DNA of 64,000 nt, from contig NZ_FNDY01000007.1 of assembly GCF_900099895.1 (NCBI RefSeq), positions 124,001-188,000 on the forward strand, read 5' to 3'. A program made the position numbers and the translations under genes. Positions 9,518 to 18,306 of this stretch are shown here, in pieces. The stretch is from Paenibacillus naphthalenovorans (GTDB taxonomy: Bacteria > Bacillota > Bacilli > Paenibacillales > NBRC-103111). The notes under the pieces are model-generated. The model was given only the letters and a program-made list of their open reading frames with translations. It did no database searches and was not told the origin of the DNA. Numbering within the stretch: the first letter of the stretch is position 1; every line of letters begins with the position of its first letter.

Positions 9518-10162
9518 TCAGAACGCGAGCAATTTCCTGAAATAACTGGTGTACGATTGACTGACCGTGATTTTGGTTTGGTTTTTCATGATGAGCACAA
9601 GCGTCGAATGAGTATCAGGATAAATTTCCTTGATGTGGTTTACATTTACGATATAGGAGCGATGGCAGCGCACAAAGTAATCCTTCGGCAAAAAGAAATC
9701 AAATTCGTTCAGCGTATATTTATGCGTACCGGACAGCTTCTCGGTCACCACATAGGTTTTGCGGTCGCTGGCCTCCAAATACATTACTTCCGGAAAAGGG
9801 ATCGGAACCCATCCGTCGTGATATTTTACGGTCACTACCGATTTTCCGGTCGTCAAGGTCGGGAATATCGCAGAAACACACCCCGTTAAAACGCCTTCTT
9901 GAATGATAGGCACCGCCATGCCGTAATAAGGTACGCCAAATATATCCCGGTCAATAAACTCGGAGATTTTTTGCCGGGCGGTTAACGCTTTATGCGTAAT
10001 GGTCCCCTCTTTAATCGGGTCGCCGGGCTTGATTTTAAGATTGATCCTTTTGCTTGGCCGGTAATACACATATTCCTCAGTGTTTGAAACGACAATAGAG
10101 GTTTCGTCCGAGAACAGCTCCCCTATCGCCTCAAAGATTGAATCCATTGTAAAATGTTCCAT
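9518..10162 (-). CDS. One-component LytTR-domain transcriptional regulator with N-terminal sensor domain
   Basis: A 214-residue protein. The C-terminal ~100 residues are a LytTR DNA-binding domain (EVMYLEASDRKTYVV, then FVRCHRSYIVNVNHI, then ITVSQSYTSYFRKLL). The N-terminal ~110 residues look like a small-molecule sensor of PAS/GAF type (GVPYYGMAVPII, LTGCVSAIFPTL), not a receiver domain: no Asp phosphorylation pocket is visible. The start at 10162 has AGAAGGTG upstream. It lies 132 bp before the CoA-transferase gene, so it may sense a carboxylate or CoA-related metabolite and control that gene (inference). Confidence 0.8.
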   Translation of the reverse strand: MEHFTMDSIFEAIGELFSDETSIVVSNTEEYVYYRPSKRINLKIKPGDPIKEGTITHKALTARQKISEFIDRDIFGVPYYGMAVPIIQEGVLTGCVSAIFPTLTTGKSVVTVKYHDGWVPIPFPEVMYLEASDRKTYVVTEKLSGTHKYTLNEFDFFLPKDYFVRCHRSYIVNVNHIKEIYPDTHSTLVLIMKNQTKITVSQSYTSYFRKLLAF

Positions 10163-10185
10163 GTCACGCACCTTCTTCAACACGA

Positions 10186-11085
10186 TCATACGATATCGAG
10201 AGGAACTTTTCTGGAAGGGCCGGGAAATGCTTCGTCCAGTTTCTTTATATCTTCTTCCGTTAATTCGATGCGTCCTGCCGCGGCATTGGCTGTAACATGT
10301 TCTTCTGTCGATGCCTTAGGTATGGCGATGACGTCACCGCTTCTTATGCACCATGCCAAAAGAAGCTGAAAAGGTGTAATCCCATGCCGTTCGGCAATCT
10401 CCCTGACGACCGGGTTTTCTACCAGCCCTCTTCTTAAAGAGCCTGCCTGCGCTATAGGACAGTAGGCCATAATCGGCATGCGGCGTTCTCTTTGCCAGGG
10501 AAGCAGGTCATACTCTATACCGCGGGACCCCAAATGATAAAGCACCTGATTGGTCACACAATGCGTTCCTTTATCCAGACGGACCAGCTCTTTCATATCG
10601 TCTGTATCCAGATTCGAAACGCCCCATCGCAAAATTTTCCCCGCTTTAACCAAGCGCTCCATGCCTTCGATCATTTCGCTTAAAGGAACGCTCCCTCTCC
10701 AATGCAGCAGATAAAGGTCAAGCCTGTCCGTCTTCAACCTCCTCAGGCTGTCCTCACAGCTTCGGGCTATACGGTTCAGTCCCGAGTTATGCGGGTACAC
10801 CTTGGATACCAGAAAAACTTCATCTCTTATCCCTTCCAGCGCTTCCCCGACCAGAGACTCCGATCTTCCCTCGCCGTACATTTCGGCCGTGTCGATCAGA
10901 GACATTCCGAGCTCCACGCCGAGTCTCAAGGTTCGGATCTCCTCTTTTCTCTTCGCCGGGTCATCCCCGATATGCCAGGTTCCCTGACCCAGTCTAGGTA
11001 CGAAAGTTCCGTCTGAAAGCCGGACTTTACGTTGATCATTAACCGCTTTGATCTGTTGAATTTGATCCTGGTTGAGTGCAGCCAT
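10186..11085 (-). CDS. Aldo/keto reductase
   Basis: A 299-residue NADPH-dependent oxidoreductase of the AKR superfamily. The catalytic tetrad is visible as Asp and Tyr in LIDTAEMYGEG, Lys in VFLVSKVYPHN and His in YLLHWRGS. The cofactor end motif AIPKASTEEHVTANA is present. The start has GAAGGAGGGGGAG upstream. It runs 23 bp ahead of the LytTR gene on the same strand, so the two are probably co-transcribed. The substrate cannot be assigned. Confidence 0.9.
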   Translation of the reverse strand: MAALNQDQIQQIKAVNDQRKVRLSDGTFVPRLGQGTWHIGDDPAKRKEEIRTLRLGVELGMSLIDTAEMYGEGRSESLVGEALEGIRDEVFLVSKVYPHNSGLNRIARSCEDSLRRLKTDRLDLYLLHWRGSVPLSEMIEGMERLVKAGKILRWGVSNLDTDDMKELVRLDKGTHCVTNQVLYHLGSRGIEYDLLPWQRERRMPIMAYCPIAQAGSLRRGLVENPVVREIAERHGITPFQLLLAWCIRSGDVIAIPKASTEEHVTANAAAGRIELTEEDIKKLDEAFPGPSRKVPLDIV

Positions 11086-11197
11086 ATTCTCCCCCTCCTT
11101 CGATTTTTATCGGATGGTATTATTCCCTGATGAACCGGATTATAACATGATATGATCTTCATCGACAGCAGCGAAAAAGCTCTGCGAATCCTTTGGT

Positions 11198-12178
11198 TCA
11201 ATAGACATCCCGTCCGGTAAACGCTGCAAAAGAAATCACCAGCGCCGCGGCGCCCCAGACCGAAAGCACCAGCAGCGAGGAGCCCAGCGACATGCCGGCG
11301 ATCGGCGGAGCCGCATCTTCCAGGTAATCGATAAGCTGCAGATTGACCATAAACAGATATTTGGCCGATTCCCAGGAAGCGACCATCGCATTCAGAATCG
11401 TCCCGGCAATAAGACAAGCCAGCATGATCCCCATGACGGCGGCGGTGCTCCGAACCAGGACAGAGAGCATAAACGTAATCGTAGCGACCACCACCGAGAC
11501 AAACCACGCCAGACCGAGCGCCATCAGGATAAACTGCCACTGGGGTACCATTCGCACACCCGAGGAATCCAGCTGCCCCCCGCTGACTGAGAATCCGGTA
11601 AGAACCGGCGCTGTCCAGCCCTGAAAGCCGAACACCAGCCCGGATATGACGGTCGACAGCAAGCCGAACAGCGTAATAATGAACGACACCGATAAAAGCA
11701 GCGCCAAATATTTGCTGAGCAAAATTCGCCATCTTCTTACAGGTCGCGTCAACAGCACCTTCATCGTTCCGGAGCTATGCTCCGAGGATACCAGATCCGC
11801 AGCAACCACCATCACCATTAAGGGCAGAAGGAGGTTGATGCTGTTCTCCACAAAGCCCCTTGCGAACGTCGGAGCTCCCGGCTCGGACGGATTAATGTCA
11901 TGATCCAAATAATACCGCTGCTGCGCGATGCGAATCTCCAAACTTTGGCGCGATTCCTCCGTCGTCCGGGGGTTGGTTAACCGGTTCTCCCAATTGGCGA
12001 TGCGCTGTTCCAAAGCCGTACGCCAATCGATATCGCCGAATCGTTTGCGGTTTTCTTCCGCCTGCCGATACTGTGCATATGTAAACAGGGAGATCAGAAT
12101 CCCGATAATCAGCGTAACGACCAGAAGTCTTCTTTTTCCGGTCAGCTTCACCATTTCATTGTAAATCAGGTTAATCAA
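11198..12178 (-). CDS. ABC-2 type transporter permease
   Basis: A 326-residue membrane subunit. It starts with TTG at 12178 behind GGGAGGG. A first helix (RRLLVVTLIIGILISLFTYA) is followed by an extracytoplasmic helical segment (about 35-95), then five more membrane segments; SSEHSSGTMKVLLTRPVRR is the usual cytosolic loop of ABC-2 permeases. It overlaps the ATPase gene by 8 bp, so the two form one complex. The substrate may be a lipid, peptide or drug; related pairs act in export or stress resistance. Confidence 0.9.
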   Translation of the reverse strand: MINLIYNEMVKLTGKRRLLVVTLIIGILISLFTYAQYRQAEENRKRFGDIDWRTALEQRIANWENRLTNPRTTEESRQSLEIRIAQQRYYLDHDINPSEPGAPTFARGFVENSINLLLPLMVMVVAADLVSSEHSSGTMKVLLTRPVRRWRILLSKYLALLLSVSFIITLFGLLSTVISGLVFGFQGWTAPVLTGFSVSGGQLDSSGVRMVPQWQFILMALGLAWFVSVVVATITFMLSVLVRSTAAVMGIMLACLIAGTILNAMVASWESAKYLFMVNLQLIDYLEDAAPPIAGMSLGSSLLVLSVWGAAALVISFAAFTGRDVY

Positions 12179-13082
12179 TGCTTTGCCCTCCCGTCAGTTC
12201 TATGAATAGATCCTCAAGAGAGGGAAGCTTGCGGCTCATCTCCGTCACGGTTACTCCCGCTTCCACCAGCGCTTGATTCCACCTGCCGACTTCCTGTTCG
12301 ATATAGGGGGTAATCACAGCATCCCCCTCCATCTGTATCGAACCGGCCAGCCCCTGCAAAACCCGGATCCCCTTCGATATAGGAGCTAGCCGCCAGATGA
12401 CCCGTTCCTGCCGAGCCAGAAGGCTGTGTACCGTGCCTACTTGAACGACCCGTCCTTTAGAAATAATCGCAACGCGGTCGCACATCATTTGAATTTCACT
12501 TAACAAATGACTGGACACCAGCACGCTTAAGCCTTCTTTTTCCGCCAGATAGCGTATGAACTCCCTCATCTCCCGAATGCCGGAGGGGTCGAGCCCATTG
12601 GTCGGTTCATCCAAAATCAGTACTTTCGGTCTCCCCAGCAAAGCCTGAGCGATGCCAAGCCTTTGGCGCATACCCAGCGAATAAGTCTTCACCTTATCGT
12701 GGATTCTTGCGCCGAGCCCGACCAACTGAACCACTTCCGAAATCCTTGTTTCGTCAATCCCATCCATCATTCGGGCAAAATACTGCAGATTACTCCATCC
12801 GCTCAAGTAGGAGTACAGCTCCGGATTTTCAACAATACAGCCCAGATTCTTCATCGCCTCGGGGAACTGCTTATCGATATCATAGCCGCATATGCGAATG
12901 AAACCCGCCGTAGGCTTAATCAGCCCTACCAGCATTCGAATGGTTGTCGTTTTCCCGGCGCCGTTCGGCCCTAAAAAACCAAACACCTCGCCGCGCTTTA
13001 ACTCCAAATCGAGGCCTTGAATGATTTCCCGCTTCCCAATGACCTTTCTCAGGCCCTGCACCGACAATGTAATATCGCTCAT
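12171..13082 (-). CDS. ABC transporter ATP-binding protein (ABC-2 partner)
   Basis: A 303-residue ATPase with Walker A GPNGAGKTT, signature SLGMRQRLGIAQALLG, Walker B KVLILDEPTNGLD and H-loop VLVSSHLLSE. The C-terminal ~70 residues form the extra domain common in BcrA/CcmA-like ATPases. The start is the ATG at 13082 behind AGGAGG. It lies 11 bp after the GDSL hydrolase gene and overlaps the permease gene, so the three form an operon. Confidence 0.95.
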   Translation of the reverse strand: MSDITLSVQGLRKVIGKREIIQGLDLELKRGEVFGFLGPNGAGKTTTIRMLVGLIKPTAGFIRICGYDIDKQFPEAMKNLGCIVENPELYSYLSGWSNLQYFARMMDGIDETRISEVVQLVGLGARIHDKVKTYSLGMRQRLGIAQALLGRPKVLILDEPTNGLDPSGIREMREFIRYLAEKEGLSVLVSSHLLSEIQMMCDRVAIISKGRVVQVGTVHSLLARQERVIWRLAPISKGIRVLQGLAGSIQMEGDAVITPYIEQEVGRWNQALVEAGVTVTEMSRKLPSLEDLFIELTGGQSID

Positions 13083-13093
13083 GCGCCCACCTC

Positions 13094-13885
13094 CTACCAA
13101 GTAATTAACGAAGCGACCCTTTCCCCGATTAAGCGGTACCCGTCTGCATTAGGGTGGAACAAGTCCCTCGCCAAATAATCCTGCACCTTCAATTGAAACA
13201 AGTCGAAGGTCGGAACCAGGACGGTTTGCGGATACCGGGACGCGACCTCGGCGGCTTTATAGTTCCAGTCTCTTACGATCCTGCTTGTGATTTCCGTTTC
13301 CTGCAGTTCAATGAACGGATTGTACAACCCGATCAGAAAAATGCGTGCGGCGGCGTTTTCCTCGCGAAGCTGCTTCAGAATTCCATCCAGTTCGCGCAAA
13401 TAGGCAGACTCGATTTCCTGAATCTTCACCGGATCCAGGTGCCCCAGTGTTTCACCGCCCCGGAACAAGTCATTCCCGCCTATACTGATGACAATGACGT
13501 CAGCGGCTTTCACTTGAGCCTGCAGTTCTCTTTCCCGAAGGAGCGAAGCCAATTGGCCGGAGGTTTGTCCGTTTACCCCGTAATTCTCAACCACAATCTC
13601 TTGCTCCGACTTCTCCTTGAGGCGATCCAGCATATAGCCGACATAGCCTTTTCCTTCCGGGTCTCCCGTCCCTCTGGTCAAAGAATCGCCAAGCGCAAGC
13701 ACCCGGAAGCTCCCGTCCTCCACCACGGGTGTATACGGCTCGTCCTGGGCTGCAGGAGCCCTCGCTATAGGAGCGGGCGCTGCATCGCTGAAATAATGCT
13801 GCAGTGTCCACGCCAATCCTCCCATCCAGACCAGAAAAGATACGGCCGACACGGCCATAAGCCATTGAATCGATCTCTCTTTCAT
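13094..13885 (-). CDS. Membrane-anchored SGNH/GDSL hydrolase
   Basis: A 263-residue protein with an N-terminal signal anchor (WLMAVSAVSFLVWMGGLAW) and an extracytoplasmic SGNH domain. Block I is ALGDSLTRGTG (catalytic Ser), block II is NYGVNGQTSGQL, block III is ISIGGNDLF, and block V is DLFHPNADGYR (Asp and His). This family contains lipases, esterases and cell-wall deacetylases. It is the first gene of an operon with the ABC pair, so it may act on something the exporter delivers, or on envelope lipids or sugars. The start at 13885 is behind GGGAAGGGAG. Confidence 0.9.
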   Translation of the reverse strand: MKERSIQWLMAVSAVSFLVWMGGLAWTLQHYFSDAAPAPIARAPAAQDEPYTPVVEDGSFRVLALGDSLTRGTGDPEGKGYVGYMLDRLKEKSEQEIVVENYGVNGQTSGQLASLLRERELQAQVKAADVIVISIGGNDLFRGGETLGHLDPVKIQEIESAYLRELDGILKQLREENAAARIFLIGLYNPFIELQETEITSRIVRDWNYKAAEVASRYPQTVLVPTFDLFQLKVQDYLARDLFHPNADGYRLIGERVASLITW

Positions 13886-14033
13886 CTCGCTCCCTTCCCC
13901 CATCTCACTTTCCCTTTTTTTCCGAGCATAGCACACAAAGCTGAAAAGAAGCTGAAATAAGCTATGCGGTCTGCAACCGCTACGGCATCGTATACGGTTC
14001 GAACAAGTTCGCGTCTCCCTTTGCCAAAACCAA

Positions 14034-14057
14034 ACCCCGAACCTATGCGTTCGGGGT
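14034..14057 (-). terminator. Terminator of the glycosyltransferase operon
   Basis: A 9-bp stem ACCCCGAAC / GTTCGGGGT with a 6-base loop, followed on the minus strand by TTTGGTTTT. It lies 21 bp after the GT61 stop codon. Confidence 0.75.
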
Positions 14058-14077
14058 AACCTATACGTTGGGGTTTA

Positions 14078-15235
14078 TCATATATCCATCCCTGTGCGTT
14101 TCATCATGCTCCTCAGCCGATCGATATCCACTTCAATTCCCTGTGCCGCTCGGCTTACTTCTCTAACCTTGTTATATTCAAACAAGCTTTTCGACGGCTG
14201 CATTTTATTCCCGATGAAATAATAATAATCAAGTCCGGCATGGTTGCTCATGATCCAATAGATCGTATTGATGTAATATGGCGAAAAGATCTCAATGACT
14301 TTTGTCCCCCGTTTACAGAATACAAGATTGGTCAGGTTCGCGCCATGCGGGGCAATAATGATTTCTGCGGATGAGAAGATTCGGATCTGCTGCTCTACTG
14401 ACAATTTGCTGAGGACGACCTTTTGAAAACGGTATTTGCCGAGCAGGTCCATCACTTGGTCTTCATTCGTGATTTTTCGGTAGTTCGCGTCCTCCCGGCT
14501 GATATAAAGCCTCTTGTATTCGTTGGCATCGCCCGCCCCGGAATACTTCGAGAACGCATCTCGAAGAAAATCGACGGCCCATCGGGGATAATTGGAATGA
14601 TACCCGACCAACGACGACACTAGAAGCTTGGCCTGCAGATGGACATTAACCGTTCCGATCGTTAGTCTTGCGCCGGGGGGAATGCCGAGCATGTCTAAAG
14701 TTTCCGTGTGGAAGGAAGGGGGAGGATTGTAGTTGGTATTGAAGACAAATTTATCTATGGCTATACCGGTTTTTCTCAGCAATGCTATACGGGGCAGTAC
14801 GTCCAGCATCCAGTGAAAATAGGAATCGCTCGCCGTATAAGTGAGAACGCCTAACGTTTCGGAGCAGTGTTCAACAGGCGGTAAGCCGGCTTGTTGAAAA
14901 ACGGAGTGCTGCTCGGGAGAAGATCCCCAAAATTCCAGGGAGACATCCCACAGCAGTTTATTGTCCGGCGTGATGACCGCGCCTCTCGGTCCCCATAGCC
15001 TGCCGCCGGGGATAACGGCCACAAATGCGCTGTGATGAAGACGCTGGTGATATTCCCGGGGAGTGAACGCTTCATCCAGCCCTTTAGGTGTACTAAATTG
15101 ACTGTCATGTTCAGAAAAAAAATCCAGCTTGTTTCCTTCCGTCGGGTTGTCATTCGATTGACACGCCGAGAACCATTCCTCTACGGTCCGATAATAGCCT
15201 GCCGGAGGAAGAAGCCTCCCATCTGGTCTGGTCAA
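14078..15235 (-). CDS. GT61-family (DUF563) glycosyltransferase
   Basis: A 385-residue protein of the GT61 family. The C-terminal motif IIIAPHGANLTNLVFC followed by KVIEIFSPYY is diagnostic. The N-terminal third is less conserved. The start is TTG at 15235 behind GGAGGG, and the gene overlaps the upstream GT4 gene by 4 bp. Bacterial members decorate exopolysaccharides or spore-surface glycans; acceptor and donor are unknown here. Confidence 0.85.
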   Translation of the reverse strand: MTRPDGRLLPPAGYYRTVEEWFSACQSNDNPTEGNKLDFFSEHDSQFSTPKGLDEAFTPREYHQRLHHSAFVAVIPGGRLWGPRGAVITPDNKLLWDVSLEFWGSSPEQHSVFQQAGLPPVEHCSETLGVLTYTASDSYFHWMLDVLPRIALLRKTGIAIDKFVFNTNYNPPPSFHTETLDMLGIPPGARLTIGTVNVHLQAKLLVSSLVGYHSNYPRWAVDFLRDAFSKYSGAGDANEYKRLYISREDANYRKITNEDQVMDLLGKYRFQKVVLSKLSVEQQIRIFSSAEIIIAPHGANLTNLVFCKRGTKVIEIFSPYYINTIYWIMSNHAGLDYYYFIGNKMQPSKSLFEYNKVREVSRAAQGIEVDIDRLRSMMKRTGMDI

Positions 15236-16482
15236 TGGATTTCCCTCCGTTTCTTATTCTTTCCATAACGACTTTTGTTCATTTGCCGGGCCGTCTCGTA
15301 TGCCTCTGCCGTCCGATCAATCATGATTTGCGGATGCCAATATTTGCGTGCCCATTGTTTACCCATTTCTGCCAATCGAACCCGCAGAGACGGATCGTTC
15401 ATCAGTTTTACTATCGCTTCATACAGCTCTTCCGGATTGCGCGGTTCAACCAGCAGCCCCGTATGGTCCGGAATAATTAATTCCGCATTTCCTCCCACAC
15501 GCGTTGTGATCACGGGAAGACCTACAATCTGAGCCTCCATCACGGCCAATGAATGGTTCTCGATCAGGGTTGGCAGGACAAAGATATCCGCCTGTTTATA
15601 CAAGTGAATCATATCCTGCTGGTTGCCTAAAAATTGCACGTGTTTTGTTAAACGGAATTGATCCGCCATAGGAACCAGCTCTTCCATTGCAGGACCGTCA
15701 CCGGCAAATTGACAGATGAAATCATCCCTTTCGTGCAAAAGCTTGCCAATCGCTTCGATTAAATATGACTGTCCCTTATAAGAAACTAATCTCGCCGGGC
15801 AAATGATTACCATTTTACCGTTCATCCGGTTTTCACGCGGATTCCCGTTCGCTTGGGCGACAATGGAAGCGGTATCCAGCCCATAAGGAATGACGGCAAG
15901 ATGATTGCTTGAAACAAAAAACCGGTTCGTATATTCTCTCCGGAGCCATTCGCTGGAAAATATCGTGATATCTGCGGAGGATGCTCCCATATGTTCCTCA
16001 ATAAAGCTGTATTGCCAGCTCGAAGACCCGGTATCCGCGATTTCCTTGGTCAAAAAAAACTCTTCATTCAGCAGCCCGTGAATGGTGGCGACATGGGCAG
16101 CTTGTACAGGTTTAACCCGGGAAATCGCTCTGGTGGAAATGACGTCATGCGTATGAATCAAATCATATTGATCCAGGCCGATCAAGGCCGATGCCATTTC
16201 AAACACATATCGCTCAATCTCCCGAAAGCGGGCCCAAGGCTCCAATTCCGGAAGCTCCTGGTTAAAATAGTCCATCATGATGTCGTGCACAGGAAACAAA
16301 ATGGGATTTTTTTCTATCGTGAGCTGATCACTCAATCGATAAATTTTATTCATATCCGGATGATGGGCCAGTATGTCCACCTGATGTCCGAGTTTTTCCA
16401 AGCCTTGTTTCAGCACGTTTAAGTACGTATTGACTCCACCTATATGAGGAACAAACCAGTAGGTGACAAGCAAGATTTTCAT
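15232..16482 (-). CDS. GT4-family glycosyltransferase
   Basis: A 416-residue GT-B enzyme: MKILLVTYWFVPHIGGVNTYL at the N-terminus, acceptor-side HTHDVIS and ATIHGLLNEEFF, donor-side IICPARLVSYKGQSYLIEA, and an EX7E-type segment in PTLIENHSLAVMEAQ. It uses an activated sugar nucleotide in the cytoplasm. The start has AAGGAGG upstream. It is translationally coupled to the GT61 gene, so the two probably build one glycan. Confidence 0.92.
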   Translation of the reverse strand: MKILLVTYWFVPHIGGVNTYLNVLKQGLEKLGHQVDILAHHPDMNKIYRLSDQLTIEKNPILFPVHDIMMDYFNQELPELEPWARFREIERYVFEMASALIGLDQYDLIHTHDVISTRAISRVKPVQAAHVATIHGLLNEEFFLTKEIADTGSSSWQYSFIEEHMGASSADITIFSSEWLRREYTNRFFVSSNHLAVIPYGLDTASIVAQANGNPRENRMNGKMVIICPARLVSYKGQSYLIEAIGKLLHERDDFICQFAGDGPAMEELVPMADQFRLTKHVQFLGNQQDMIHLYKQADIFVLPTLIENHSLAVMEAQIVGLPVITTRVGGNAELIIPDHTGLLVEPRNPEELYEAIVKLMNDPSLRVRLAEMGKQWARKYWHPQIMIDRTAEAYETARQMNKSRYGKNKKRREIH

Positions 16483-16528
16483 AAATGAAACCTCCTTATC
16501 GGTACCCCAGCTGTCAAGAGCCTGTTTG

Positions 16529-17311
16529 TTATGAATGCGGCAGCATGGGAATATGGATTACCTTAGAAAAGCCATCCATATGAACCCTAATGATCTGATC
16601 ACCATATCGACTGGATTGGCCTACCACTTGGTATGCTCCGGCCGGCAGCCCCTTACACTGATAGTACCCCTTCTTATTAATCCCTATTTTCCTGACCAGG
16701 ATTTGGTCTTTGTTGAATATCTGAACCGTCCCCTCCGTTAAAAACCGTCCCGTAAATTTGTCATACACCATACCGCTTATAGAGGATAGGCTGTCAGACC
16801 TCTTGTCCCACCACAAACTGTTCTTAAATGGATGCAGCATTTCTTTATCGGGAATTTTATACGTATCGGCAAGAATGAAGGATAACCGGTCCCATAGGGG
16901 TTCGTCTGTGCAGTTAAAAATGTTTCTTGGCTTGAAATCGAGCAGATCATGATACGGTTCCATCGCATCAGGCAGTTCGGGAATGACGATATCATCAAGC
17001 AAAAAGGAGAGTTTCCTTGTATCTTCGCTGATCCCTTTATCCTTCGGTACAAAAACAGAGCTGGAGATAATCAGCAGCTTTCCCTGCATTACGGGTTTCA
17101 TTTTCGTTTGCATGGTGAAATGGCCTTCTTGGATCTCTGCCTGATCCATCAGTTCACCATTGATATAAACGGAGATCGTGAGTTGTTCAGGCCATGGGTG
17201 TCTGCGTCCGGAAATGATTAAAGCTGTTGTTCTCCTGATAGGAGGCAATGGAATGACAAAATACTTGGAAAGCCATCCATCAGGATAACGGTCCGTAAAT
17301 ATAGCGCTCAT
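16529..17311 (-). CDS. Uncharacterised protein with C-terminal carboxypeptidase-regulatory-like beta domain
   Basis: A 260-residue protein I do not recognise as a whole. Residues about 175-255 read as a Cna-B/carboxypeptidase-regulatory-like beta sandwich (SGMVYDKFTGRFLTEGTVQI, then GYYQCKGLPAGAYQVVG). The N-terminal half starts with GWLSKYFVIPLPPIRRTT and has alternating strands such as LTISVYINGELMDQAEI, possibly another beta domain. No signal peptide is seen. The start at 17311 is behind GGAGG at seven bases. It is the first gene of the glycosyltransferase operon, 46 bp before GT4, so it may be the protein that carries or binds the glycan. Confidence 0.7.
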   Translation of the reverse strand: MSAIFTDRYPDGWLSKYFVIPLPPIRRTTALIISGRRHPWPEQLTISVYINGELMDQAEIQEGHFTMQTKMKPVMQGKLLIISSSVFVPKDKGISEDTRKLSFLLDDIVIPELPDAMEPYHDLLDFKPRNIFNCTDEPLWDRLSFILADTYKIPDKEMLHPFKNSLWWDKRSDSLSSISGMVYDKFTGRFLTEGTVQIFNKDQILVRKIGINKKGYYQCKGLPAGAYQVVGQSSRYGDQIIRVHMDGFSKVIHIPMLPHS

Positions 17312-17520
17312 CAACATCCCTCCGTTTTTTTGATTTTGTTGTTGCCACCCTTTGATGGACGAACAGATCGTGGTCAAACCCGGAAGGTGCGTAAGCTCCC
17401 CGGACTTTATATCAAAATATGTGATAGAAAAATATATTGAAACGGCAATAGACTACGTCTTTCATTTTTAAGATCGCCGGGGTCCGGGCGGCTCTATCTA
17501 CTCGAATCTGTATGCATAGA

Positions 17521-17555
17521 AAAAAGACAGCCCGAATGAAAATATCATTCGGACT
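17521..17555 (-). terminator. Terminator of the liv operon
   Basis: A 12-bp stem with one mismatch, CAGCCCGAATGA / TCATTCGGACTG, loop AAATA, followed on the minus strand by TCTTTTTTC. It lies 35 bp after the livF stop. Confidence 0.8.
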
Positions 17556-17589
17556 GCCCTTGTTAACCATCGGGTGGATCGGTCATCTC

Positions 17590-18306
17590 TCAAGCATGCT
17601 TCTTTCCACCCAGATACGCGTCTTTCACCCTATCATTGTGAAGTAAATCCTGCGCTTCGCCGCTCAGAACGATTTGTCCGGATTCGAGAACATAACCGTA
17701 ATCGGCTATCTTGAGCACCTGCCGAACGTTCTGCTCCACGATCAGCACCGTCGTTCCTTCTTGATTGATCTGCCGGATGACCTTAAAGATATCGGAAACA
17801 ATGATCGGAGCCAATCCCATAGAAGGCTCATCGAGCAGCAGCAGCTTCGGACGGGACATCAGCGCACGCGCGATGGCAAGCATTTGCTGCTGTCCGCCGG
17901 ACATCGTTCCGGCAAGCTGGTCCACCCGCTCTTTCAGAATCGGAAACCAGGCGAACATCTTCTCGATATCCTGTTGAATACCTTGGCGATCGTTGCGCTG
18001 GTAAGCGCCAAGCTCCAGGTTCTCGAGTACGGTCATCGGAGCCAGCACCTGACGGCCTTCCGGAACCAAAGCCAGCCCTTCCTTGACCAATTGGTGAGGC
18101 TTCATTCCCTGCACCTGCTTACCGTTAAGGGTGATGGAACCGCTCCGCGGCGTAAGCACACCAGCTACCGTCTTCATCAGCGTCGTCTTCCCGGCCCCGT
18201 TAGCGCCGATCAGAGAAACGATTTTCCCTTCGGGCACTTCAAGCGAAATGCCCTTTAATGCGCGAATATTGCCATAGTACGTTTCGAGATTTTGGATCGC
18301 AAGCAT
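17590..18306 (-). CDS. livF: Branched-chain amino acid ABC transporter ATPase LivF
   Basis: A 238-residue ATPase with Walker A GANGAGKTT, signature MSGGQQQMLAIARALM, Walker B LLLLDEPSMGLA and the LivF-type switch region TVLIVEQNVRQ. The start ATG overlaps the livG stop (TGATG). It is the last gene of livK-H-M-G-F and couples ATP hydrolysis to uptake of branched-chain or related amino acids. Confidence 0.95.
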   Translation of the reverse strand: MLAIQNLETYYGNIRALKGISLEVPEGKIVSLIGANGAGKTTLMKTVAGVLTPRSGSITLNGKQVQGMKPHQLVKEGLALVPEGRQVLAPMTVLENLELGAYQRNDRQGIQQDIEKMFAWFPILKERVDQLAGTMSGGQQQMLAIARALMSRPKLLLLDEPSMGLAPIIVSDIFKVIRQINQEGTTVLIVEQNVRQVLKIADYGYVLESGQIVLSGEAQDLLHNDRVKDAYLGGKKHA

